Positions 1-6,875 of a stretch of 64,000 nucleotides of DNA are shown piece after piece. How positions within the stretch are numbered: position 1 is the stretch's first letter; every line of letters starts with the position of its first letter. Source of the stretch: Chitinophaga parva. GTDB lineage: Bacteria; Bacteroidota; Bacteroidia; Chitinophagales; Chitinophagaceae. The translations under genes were made by a program, and so were the position numbers. The notes below the pieces were generated by a model. The model searched no databases. It saw nothing but the letters and a program-made list of their open reading frames with translations, and was not told the DNA's origin. The stretch lies in the NCBI RefSeq assembly GCF_003071345.1, contig NZ_QCYK01000002.1, positions 806,001 through 870,000 of the forward strand. The letters are read 5' to 3'.

Positions 1-385
1 AATCCTGCAGGTGGTCATTATCCCGGCACATCACATCCACCTCCAGGTCGTAATCACCGGAGGTGCCGGCCAGGAAACTCACTTCCGGCATCTTCGCTAT
101 TTTTTTGGCTACGGCCTCCTTGTGGGTGGCAGGGCGTACAAACACGGCTACGTGCGCATAGCAATTGAAACCTACTTTCACCGGGTCCACGCGGCCCACA
201 ATGGTGATCACGCCTTCTTCCAGGAGGCGGTTAAACCGGGTACGCACCGTGCCTACAGACACGTTCAGTTTTTCAGCGATCACGGTGAAGGAAGTCCTGC
301 CATCCTGCTGCAGGGAGGAGAGGATGGAAAAATCCAGTTCGTCCATTATCATATCCTTTTTTGCGGGCAATTTGTTTTTGTCCAT
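1..385 (-). CDS. Lrp/AsnC family transcriptional regulator, C-terminus cut by window edge
   Basis: Reading the minus strand from ATG at 385 gives an open frame running off the left edge (about 128 codons). It contains MDELDFSILSSLQQDG, a winged helix-turn-helix (FTVIAEKLNVSVGTVRTRF), the link RLLEEGVITIVGRVDP, and the start of a RAM ligand-binding domain ending in GTSGDYDLEVDV. This is the standard Lrp/AsnC order: N-terminal DNA-binding domain, then the beta-alpha-beta sensor for amino acids or other small ligands. In-frame ATGs at 352 and 346 are equally good starts, since most family members begin just before the LDxxIL helix; 385 is the longest reading. It is divergent from the GH2 gene. 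The regulated genes are probably to the left and not visible. Confidence 0.85.
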   Translation of the reverse strand, partial: MDKNKLPAKKDMIMDELDFSILSSLQQDGRTSFTVIAEKLNVSVGTVRTRFNRLLEEGVITIVGRVDPVKVGFNCYAHVAVFVRPATHKEAVAKKIAKMPEVSFLAGTSGDYDLEVDVMCRDNDHLQD

Positions 386-604
386 CTTAAAATGGTTGAA
401 TTTTCAGCCAGGGAACCGGGTTTGGTCAAAAAATGGGGATAAATAATCCTTTTTTTTGTTTATTTCTTTTTAAAAATACATTTTTTGCAGAAAAGTTTTA
501 GTATTTTTAAAATAAATGCAGCAGGATTATCACTGCCACATCATATAACTGCCGGCCACCGGCGAAGGTTACTATCAACACAAAATCTAAATCGCTGACC
601 CCTG

Positions 605-650
605 GCGGGTCGTATTCCGGAGATGGGAATGCGACCCGCTTTTTCTTTTA
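605..650 (+). terminator. Intrinsic terminator with no upstream plus-strand gene
   Basis: The arms GCGGGTCGTATTCC and GGGAATGCGACCCGC flank the loop GGAGAT and are followed by TTTTTCTTTT. This is a textbook rho-independent terminator on the plus strand, yet the only gene to its left is on the minus strand. It may insulate the GH2 gene, end a short unannotated RNA starting around 450-550, or act as an attenuator if transcription starts further upstream. Confidence 0.75.
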
Positions 651-651
651 C

Positions 652-674
652 TATATTTGTCGCTGACAATTGTC
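652..674 (+). promoter_or_regulatory. Candidate -7 box and palindromic operator of the GH2 gene
   Basis: TATATTTG at 652-659 matches the Bacteroidota -7 consensus TAnnTTTG exactly. No clear -33 TTTG is seen at the expected distance. The perfect 10-bp palindrome GACAATTGTC at 665-674 covers the expected transcription start, a position typical for a repressor. The downstream ATG at 711 leaves a leader of about 40 nt. Confidence 0.5.
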
Positions 675-710
675 GACGGAAACTTCTACCTGCAAAAACA
701 AACTTCACGC

Positions 711-3338
711 ATGCACCGCACATTGAAGATCACCAGTGTTCTATTACTAACAACGTTCCTGAAATTATCCGCACAACAACCCGATTATGAGCTGAACAGC
801 GGCTGGCAATGCCAGCAGGTGAACAGTGTAAAAGCCAATGGGGAAGCCATTTCCAGCCCATCGTACCCGTTGCAGGGATGGATGCCGGCTACCGTGCCTG
901 GTACCGTGCTTACCTCGCTGCTGGATAACAAGCAGGTGCCCGATCCTTTTTATGGCATGAACAACCAGCATATCCCGGACATTTATTACGCCGGGCGGGA
1001 TCACTACACGTACTGGTTTGTAAAGGACTTTAAAGAAACGGCCACCGGTCCTGATGGACAGGTATGGCTGCACTTCCGGGGCGTAAATGATGGCTGTGAT
1101 ATTTTCCTGAACGGTCATAAGCTCAATGCCAGCACCCACTTTGGCGCCTACCTACGCCAGTCGTATAATATCACGCCCTTCCTGGCAAAGAACGGTCAAA
1201 ACCGCCTGGCAGTGATCGTATACCCGGCACCGGTAGTAGGCGATCCTAACGGCGGGCAGGGAGGTGATGGCACCATTGCCCGTAATGTAGGCCCGCAGTA
1301 CACTGCCGGGTGGGACTGGATACAGCCCATGCGCGACCGCAACACCGGCATATGGGATAAGGTGACCATAGAGAAAACGGGCGCGGTGCGCATCAAAGAT
1401 CCGCACGTGGTGACCAGCGTGCCCGGCCAGCGCTGGCCCGGACAGGCCCAGGCGCCCGCGTTCATTGACGTAGCTGCCGATGTGGAAAATGCCAGCGGCA
1501 AAGCCATCAGCGGCATGCTGCGCTACACCATGGAGGGCAATACCCTCAGCAAGGCTGTAAGCCTGAAACCCAATAGCAGCGCTACGGTACAACTGCCGGA
1601 GCTGACGCTTAAACAACCCAGGCTCTGGTGGCCGGCAGGTTACGGGGAGCAGGCTTTGTATAAAGTGAAGATTGAATTTATTGCCAACGGCCAGCCCAGT
1701 GATGCGGAAAGTGTGGAAGTGGGCGTGCGCGAGATCCAGACTTCCTGGAATGCCCACACCGGCAGCCGTGAAGTAGCGGTGAATGGGCAAAAGATCTTTA
1801 TCAAGGGTGGCGACTGGATCACTTCCGATGCCTTGTTCCGCTTCAGCAAGGAACGGTATGATGCAGAAGTGCGTTTCCACCGGGATATGAACCTGAACCT
1901 GATCCGCATCTGGGGCGGCAGCCTCACGGAACGGCCGGAATTTTTTGAAGCCTGTGATAAATATGGCCTGCTGGTGTTCCAGGATTTCTGGATGTCTGGC
2001 GACTGCAATGGACGCTGGGTAGACCCGATGAAGAAGGAAGACCAGTGGACCAGGCGGCAGTACCCGGATGATCACCGCCTGTTCATCAACAGCATTGCAG
2101 ACCAGGTGAAGCTGCTCCGCAACTACCCGTCGCTGGCTTTCTGGTGTGGAGGCAACGAGATCACCCCGCCGCCGGATATCTTCCACGCCATCAGGGATTC
2201 CATTTTGCCTGCACTGGACCAGACGCGTTACTTCTTTGATTATTCCAACAGTGACAGCATGTCTTACAATACGCTGGGGGGCAATGGGGACGGGCCTTAC
2301 AGCATCCAGCCAGTGGAACATTTCTGGAGCTTCAAAACTTTTCCGTTCAATTCAGAAGTGGGCTCCGTAGGGGTGGGAGACCTGGTATCCCTGCGACGTT
2401 TTATGCCGGAGGAGAACCTGGTAATGCCAGACTACCGCAATAAAAAAACAGATGCTGTATGGGAGTATCACAAATACATTCCCTATGAAAATTACCATGA
2501 GGCTTACGGTAAGCAAAAAAATATCGAGCAATGGACCAACACTGCGCAGCTGATCAATTACGACCAGTACCGCGCGCTGATGGAAGGCTTTTCTGCGCAT
2601 ATGTGGGACTGGTACACCGGTGTGATCATCTGGAAAACCCAGAACCCGTGGACCGCGTTGCGTGGCCAGATGTATGACTACTACCTGGACCCCAACGCCT
2701 GCCTGTACGGGCTGCGAACCGGCAGCAAGCCCCTGCATGTGATGTACGACCCGGTGGAAGGCATGGTGGAGATCGTAAACAATCATTTCCAACGCGCCCG
2801 CGACCTGATGCTGGAAGTGAAAACATATGACATGCAGGGCCATGATTCCCTGCTTACCCAGCTCTTTGTGGAAACAGCCGCCGCCGGCACGCAAAAATAC
2901 CTGCCCATCAAAGCCGCAGTAGACGCGCTGCGCAGCAGGGAAGGCGTATTCCTTTCCCTGCGCCTGCTTAACCTGGACAAACAGGTGGTGGATGAGAACA
3001 TTTACTGGATGGCCGATGAAAAGGGCCAGTACAGCGGATTACAGCAATTGAAACCCGCATCCGTGCAGCTGAGCGCCCGCCGCAGTGGGCAAGAGGTGGC
3101 TGTAACGATCAGCAATCCGGCCGGCCAGCCGGTGGCATTCTTCAACCGTTTTTCACTGGTGAATGCGGGTGATAAACAACGCATCCTGCCGGTATTTTAC
3201 AGTGATAACTATATAACCGTGATGCCAGGCGACAGCAAGACGGTTACGATCAGCGGAGCGCAGGTGGGTAAGCATACAGCAGCCCTGGTGGAAGTATATG
3301 GAGAGAACGTGAAGCAGCAATACGTGACGGTCCGGTAG
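711..3338 (+). CDS. GH2 exo-beta-D-glucosaminidase / beta-mannosidase-like glycosidase, exported
   Basis: An 875-residue glycoside hydrolase family 2 enzyme that should remove terminal beta-linked sugars in the periplasm or outside. It starts with a Sec signal peptide (MHRTLKITSVLLLTTFLKLSAQ), then the GH2 sugar-binding beta-sandwich (WVWLHFRGVNDGCDIFLNG-like stretch around residues 120-135), an immunoglobulin-like domain, and a TIM barrel. The acid/base Glu is E483 in WCGGNE and the nucleophile is E549 in FNSEVGSVG. WCGGNE and SEVGSVG resemble the CsxA exo-glucosaminidase and mannosylglycoprotein endo-mannosidase branch, not beta-galactosidases. The ATG at 711 was preferred over an upstream in-frame codon at 657, which lies inside the promoter and precedes the signal peptide. 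The exact substrate cannot be told from sequence alone. Confidence 0.85.
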   Translation: MHRTLKITSVLLLTTFLKLSAQQPDYELNSGWQCQQVNSVKANGEAISSPSYPLQGWMPATVPGTVLTSLLDNKQVPDPFYGMNNQHIPDIYYAGRDHYTYWFVKDFKETATGPDGQVWLHFRGVNDGCDIFLNGHKLNASTHFGAYLRQSYNITPFLAKNGQNRLAVIVYPAPVVGDPNGGQGGDGTIARNVGPQYTAGWDWIQPMRDRNTGIWDKVTIEKTGAVRIKDPHVVTSVPGQRWPGQAQAPAFIDVAADVENASGKAISGMLRYTMEGNTLSKAVSLKPNSSATVQLPELTLKQPRLWWPAGYGEQALYKVKIEFIANGQPSDAESVEVGVREIQTSWNAHTGSREVAVNGQKIFIKGGDWITSDALFRFSKERYDAEVRFHRDMNLNLIRIWGGSLTERPEFFEACDKYGLLVFQDFWMSGDCNGRWVDPMKKEDQWTRRQYPDDHRLFINSIADQVKLLRNYPSLAFWCGGNEITPPPDIFHAIRDSILPALDQTRYFFDYSNSDSMSYNTLGGNGDGPYSIQPVEHFWSFKTFPFNSEVGSVGVGDLVSLRRFMPEENLVMPDYRNKKTDAVWEYHKYIPYENYHEAYGKQKNIEQWTNTAQLINYDQYRALMEGFSAHMWDWYTGVIIWKTQNPWTALRGQMYDYYLDPNACLYGLRTGSKPLHVMYDPVEGMVEIVNNHFQRARDLMLEVKTYDMQGHDSLLTQLFVETAAAGTQKYLPIKAAVDALRSREGVFLSLRLLNLDKQVVDENIYWMADEKGQYSGLQQLKPASVQLSARRSGQEVAVTISNPAGQPVAFFNRFSLVNAGDKQRILPVFYSDNYITVMPGDSKTVTISGAQVGKHTAALVEVYGENVKQQYVTVR

Positions 3339-3856
3339 CGGCCGGGGCATTAGCTTACCGGTATCAAAAAGGATAGTGAGGTGGCTGGTGCCCCGCAGCA
3401 TGAATATTAATGGACTTCTAATCCCGGATGGTAGCAGCGCCCGGCAGCCCGCGCTTGTATTTTAGAAACGGCACCGGGTATACAATGGAACACTGTGCCG
3501 GAAACTTTCCTTGTACTGGAACGCGGCCATCCTTTCAAAGCCGCTACAGGTAAAGGTTTGAGAGTGCTAATAGACAGATATGAATATTCTTAATTTATAT
3601 CAGGTTAAAAAGTATGATGAAAAATCAGATATATACAATTAAGGGGAAAGTGCAACGCGGCAGGTTGAAAATTATTTGATTATTGACAAGATTTAAGAGA
3701 AATTTGTGATAATATTTCAGGGGAAGCTTTCTAATTTTATTCGCTAATAAGGTGCGCAAGTCAGCCTGTAAACCGACTGGTTTTTTCCTACAGAACAGAG
3801 AGTTTGATTTAATGGTAATGGTCAGTTGAAAAACTGTTCCTGGTTATTGTAACGCT
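3339..3856. other. Intergenic region without recognised features
   Basis: About 518 bases between two plus-strand genes, becoming AT-rich after 3550. I see no credible ORF, no RNA gene, no strong hairpin with a T-run, and no exact TAnnTTTG element. It presumably holds the promoter of the acetyltransferase gene. Confidence 0.5.
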
Positions 3857-4690
3857 ATGAATTTAGAAAAGTATTTGTCGCGCATCCATTACTCCGGTCC
3901 AATCACGCCGGAGTTGTCAACCCTCCGGGAGTTGCAGCGGCTGCACGTGTTGCACGTCCCATTTGAGGATATTGATATTTATTGTGGAGTCCCCATCGTC
4001 CTTTCTCCTAAACAATTTTTCCGGAAGATCGTTACTGAACAACGGGGTGGCTATTGCTACGAGGTGAACGAATTGTTTTACCAGTTGCTGCGTGCTATTG
4101 GCTTCAGCGTGCGCCGTATATCCGGCCGGCTGGTGTCTGGCCACCGCTACGGGCCTGAGTTTGATCACATGGCCATCTGCGTGACCCTGGGTGGGCAGCA
4201 ATACCTGGTAGACGCCGGTTATGGCGATTTTTCCCTGCAGCCCCTGGCCATTACACCCGGCCTGGTGCAGCACGATGGCCATACGGAATATTGCATTACG
4301 GATGGTGTTGAAGTAGATGGGATGTCTTACTTCCAGGTAGCTAAATGGAGCCACGCCAAGCAAAAATTTTCCCCGGATTTTATATTCACCCTTACACCGC
4401 GTACCCTCATTGAATTTGAGCCGATGAACCGCTGGAAACAGAGTTCCCCGGAATCCAAATACCGCAATACCCTTATCTGTAGCCTGCCTGTGAATGGTGG
4501 CCGCGTAAGCATGGTGGGCAATAAACTGGTGCGCACCCATGGCCAGGTAAAACAGGTGACCACCGTCCCCGACGGGCACCAGCTTACCCTGCTCCGCGCG
4601 GTGTTTAATGTAGACCTGCCGGCTGAAAAGTACCAGCGCCTGGCAGCCGCCCACGAAGTTCATGCAGATAATACGGCGGTGGTAGCGTAG
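3857..4690 (+). CDS. Arylamine N-acetyltransferase
   Basis: A 277-residue cytosolic enzyme of the NAT family, which moves acetyl from acetyl-CoA to arylamines and hydrazines through a cysteine thioester. The family triad is visible: C67 in RGGYCYE, H104 in FDHMAICV, and D119 in LVDAGYGD. The length equals typical bacterial NATs (about 275). It is followed after 10 bases by an ABC ATPase gene on the same strand, so the two are probably co-transcribed. The natural substrate is unknown; in bacteria NATs act in xenobiotic detoxification or in specialised metabolism. Confidence 0.92.
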   Translation: MNLEKYLSRIHYSGPITPELSTLRELQRLHVLHVPFEDIDIYCGVPIVLSPKQFFRKIVTEQRGGYCYEVNELFYQLLRAIGFSVRRISGRLVSGHRYGPEFDHMAICVTLGGQQYLVDAGYGDFSLQPLAITPGLVQHDGHTEYCITDGVEVDGMSYFQVAKWSHAKQKFSPDFIFTLTPRTLIEFEPMNRWKQSSPESKYRNTLICSLPVNGGRVSMVGNKLVRTHGQVKQVTTVPDGHQLTLLRAVFNVDLPAEKYQRLAAAHEVHADNTAVVA

Positions 4691-4700
4691 CTTTGCACCC

Positions 4701-5645
4701 ATGCATTTTTTAGAGATCCAGGATATTCATAAGAAAACCGGCAGCGATTTTGAATTGCTGCCGGTTTCTTTCTGTGTGGAGCAATTCCGGAAGCTGGCCA
4801 TAGCCGGCGAGTCCGGCTCCGGCAAAAGCACGCTGGTGAAGATCATCGGCGGCCTTGCACAACCCGATGGCGGCCAGGTGCTGTTTGAAGGTGTACGTGT
4901 AAAAGGCCCCGAAGAAAAGCTCATGATGGCCACCCCGGGCATGGCCTACCTTTCCCAGCACTTTGAGCTGAAGGAAAATTACTGGGTGGAAGACATCCTC
5001 AATTATTCCAACCAGCTCACGGAAGCTTCTTCCCGCGAACTGTTCGACATTTGCCGCATCAGCCACCTCCTGCGCCGCAAGACCCACCAGGTGTCCGGTG
5101 GCGAAAAGCAGCGCATTGCCCTGGCCCGCCTGCTGGTGAATACGCCCCGCCTCCTCATCCTGGATGAGCCTTACTCTAACCTGGACCTCATCACCAAAAA
5201 CATCCTCAAGGACGTGATCCGCGATGTGTCTGAGCAACTGAAGATCACCTGCATGCTGGTCTCCCACGATCCGCTGGACATCCTGCCCTGGGCGGATGAG
5301 GTGATCGTGATGAAAGGAGGGAAGATCATGCAGCAAGCCGCCCCGGAAGTCATCTACCGGGAGCCGGTGAATGACTACGTAGCCGGGATCTTTGGGAAAT
5401 ACAACCTCCTGCCGGCCGCGCTGGTAAAGGCGCTGGGTGGTAAAGCAACGGCGGAAACGTTTGTGCGCCCCGAGCAACTGCAAGTGGTGGAAAAAGGTGG
5501 AGTGAAAGGCGTGGTGAAGGCCGTGCACTTTGTAGGCTATGGGTATGATGTGCAGGTGCAGGTAGAAAATATGCTGCTCAGCGTGCGGGCTGCAGACAAT
5601 GGGTTCAAAGCAGGAAATACTGTACGGGTGGCGTGGCGCGCTTAA
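4701..5645 (+). CDS. ABC transporter ATP-binding protein with C-terminal TOBE-like domain
   Basis: A 314-residue ATPase subunit. Walker A is GESGSGKST (residues 36-44), followed by the Q-loop region YLSQHF, the signature VSGGEKQR, Walker B LLILDEP and the H-loop SHD. Residues after about 235 (YVAGIFGKYNLLPA, then VRPEQLQVV) form an extension like the TOBE domain of importers for iron, spermidine or molybdate. No permease or binding protein gene is next to it, so either the partners are elsewhere or it serves a single-gene role. It lies 10 bases after the NAT gene and ends just before a strong terminator. Its substrate is unknown. Confidence 0.88.
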   Translation: MHFLEIQDIHKKTGSDFELLPVSFCVEQFRKLAIAGESGSGKSTLVKIIGGLAQPDGGQVLFEGVRVKGPEEKLMMATPGMAYLSQHFELKENYWVEDILNYSNQLTEASSRELFDICRISHLLRRKTHQVSGGEKQRIALARLLVNTPRLLILDEPYSNLDLITKNILKDVIRDVSEQLKITCMLVSHDPLDILPWADEVIVMKGGKIMQQAAPEVIYREPVNDYVAGIFGKYNLLPAALVKALGGKATAETFVRPEQLQVVEKGGVKGVVKAVHFVGYGYDVQVQVENMLLSVRAADNGFKAGNTVRVAWRA

Positions 5646-5671
5646 CGTACGCCCTTCACCGTTAGACATAA

Positions 5672-5710
5672 AAAGGCCGGGAGCATCACTGCTTCCGGCT
5701 TTCAATTTTT
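5672..5710 (+). terminator. Intrinsic terminator of the NAT-ABC operon
   Basis: GCCGGGAGC and GCTTCCGGC (one G-U pair) enclose a 6-base loop and are followed by TTTCAATTTTT. It lies 27 bases after the ABC gene stop. Confidence 0.85.
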
Positions 5711-5784
5711 TACAACCGGTGATTATACCGCTTTTCAGCGCATGCAACGCCGTCAAGGAAAGCATTGCCTGTTTACAACGGTGA

Positions 5785-6234
5785 TCACACCGCTACCGGT
5801 ACCAGCTCCTGCCGGGTGGCTGCTGCGGGTACCTCCGCGTGTTCTGCCGCTGCGGCGGCATTGCGCTTCCGGGCGCTTTCCTGCAGGCGTTTCTTGTGTT
5901 GCTGGCCCCATTCCCGCATAGCGGTGATGATGGGCTGCACCGTCTGGCTGTAGGGCGTGAGGGAGTATACTACCGTTACCGGTTTGGTGGGGTACACCTC
6001 GCGGGTTACAAATTCATTCAGTTCCAGCTCCTTCAATTCTTTAGACAGGATCTTGGGCGTAATATCGCCCAGGGTGCGCTGCAGTGCCGCAAAGCGCAGC
6101 GGGCCTTCCGCCAGGGAAATAATAATGGGCAGTTTCCATTTGCCGTTCAGTACATATAAAGTATCGCTCACCGCGTTGAGGGCGGCTTTACAGGTTTCCC
6201 GGCTGTGGATGGTGAATTGGTCAGTGCAAACCAT
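5785..6234 (-). CDS. HxlR-family winged helix transcriptional regulator
   Basis: A 149-residue protein with the HxlR/MarR-like core: CKAALNAVSDTLYVLNGKWKLPII, the recognition helix region ITPKILSKELKELE, and the wing VTREVYPTKPVTVVYSLT. HxlR proteins usually regulate a nearby oxidoreductase or efflux gene in response to reactive electrophiles; no such neighbour is visible here. The last 30 residues are alanine-rich (RKRNAAAAAEHAEV) and are not part of the domain. The gene lies downstream of an ArsR regulator on the same strand, 131 bases apart, so they may be separately transcribed. Confidence 0.88.
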   Translation of the reverse strand: MVCTDQFTIHSRETCKAALNAVSDTLYVLNGKWKLPIIISLAEGPLRFAALQRTLGDITPKILSKELKELELNEFVTREVYPTKPVTVVYSLTPYSQTVQPIITAMREWGQQHKKRLQESARKRNAAAAAEHAEVPAAATRQELVPVAV

Positions 6235-6365
6235 ACGTTATACATTTTTTAGTGAGCCAGTTTCCCGTAAGGCTACGGGTATCTTTCGGATAGCGAAGGT
6301 ACTGGAAAATACCGTAGGCTCGCCTGGATACTTAAAAGATGACGGAGGCATGATGCAGAGAACGG

Positions 6366-6680
6366 TCACTGCTGGTCCAGGAAATCGCCAAGGGCGTCCA
6401 GTTTCTCGTTCCACAGGGCCCGGTACCGCTCCGTCCAGGCGTTTACTTCCTGCAGTTTGCGCACATCGGCACGGCAAAACCGCTCCCGGCCCTGCTCGGC
6501 AATCACTACCAGTCCACATTCCACCAGGATGCGGATGTGTTTGGACACGGCCGGGCGGCTGATATTGAAATTCTCGGCAATGGCATTGAGGTTCAGGGAG
6601 CGCCCGGCCAGCAGGTCAATAATATCGCGGCGGGTGGGATCGGCTATGGCCTGGAATACGTCTCTTCTTAACTGGTTCAT
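6366..6680 (-). CDS. ArsR-family winged helix repressor (SdpR-like)
   Basis: A 104-residue ArsR-type regulator starting MNQLRRDVFQAIADPTRRDIIDLL, with the recognition region NISRPAVSKHIRIL and a C-terminal helix rich in Trp (NAWTERYRALWNEKLDALGDFL). This sub-family has no metal-binding cysteines at the usual ArsR sites and is normally paired with an SRPBCC/AHSA1 gene in the same operon. That partner is absent here: the next gene is an HxlR regulator. The ATG at 6680 was chosen because the longer frame reaches through the operator palindrome at 6718. Confidence 0.9.
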   Translation of the reverse strand: MNQLRRDVFQAIADPTRRDIIDLLAGRSLNLNAIAENFNISRPAVSKHIRILVECGLVVIAEQGRERFCRADVRKLQEVNAWTERYRALWNEKLDALGDFLDQQ

Positions 6681-6717
6681 ACGGCTTGTTTTTGCAGGCT
6701 GGACACCGGAAATTAAT

Positions 6718-6733
6718 GAAACCATTTGGTTTC
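6718..6733. promoter_or_regulatory. Palindromic operator upstream of the ArsR gene
   Basis: GAAACCATTTGGTTTC has perfect 7-bp arms (GAAACCA/TGGTTTC) around TT, 38 bases before the ArsR start. From memory, ACCAAATGGT-like palindromes are typical of ArsR regulators paired with SRPBCC proteins; autoregulation is inferred. Confidence 0.6.
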
Positions 6734-6740
6734 TGGGCAA

Positions 6741-6772
6741 TAAAAAAGGGCGCACCATGGCTGGTACGCCCC
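6741..6772 (-). terminator. Intrinsic terminator of the rhamnosidase operon
   Basis: On the minus strand GGGCGTACC and GGTGCGCCC enclose a 6-base loop and are followed by TTTTTTATT. It lies about 105 bases past the GH78 stop. Confidence 0.8.
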
Positions 6773-6875
6773 TGAGGGGATTAATTGTTCTTATTTAATC
6801 GTATGATCGTATATGCGTAACTGTTAGTGTGCCAACATTCGCCCACGATCACAATTAACTATTAACGTGGCTTCA

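Larger units (their letters stand above)
386..710. other. Divergent intergenic region between Lrp-type regulator and GH2 gene
   Basis: This 325-base spacer is AT-rich up to about 540 and contains no credible coding frame. It holds a strong plus-strand hairpin terminator (605-650), a candidate GH2 promoter (652-659) and a palindrome GACAATTGTC (665-674), all listed separately. No plus-strand gene lies upstream of the terminator in the window. Confidence 0.7.
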
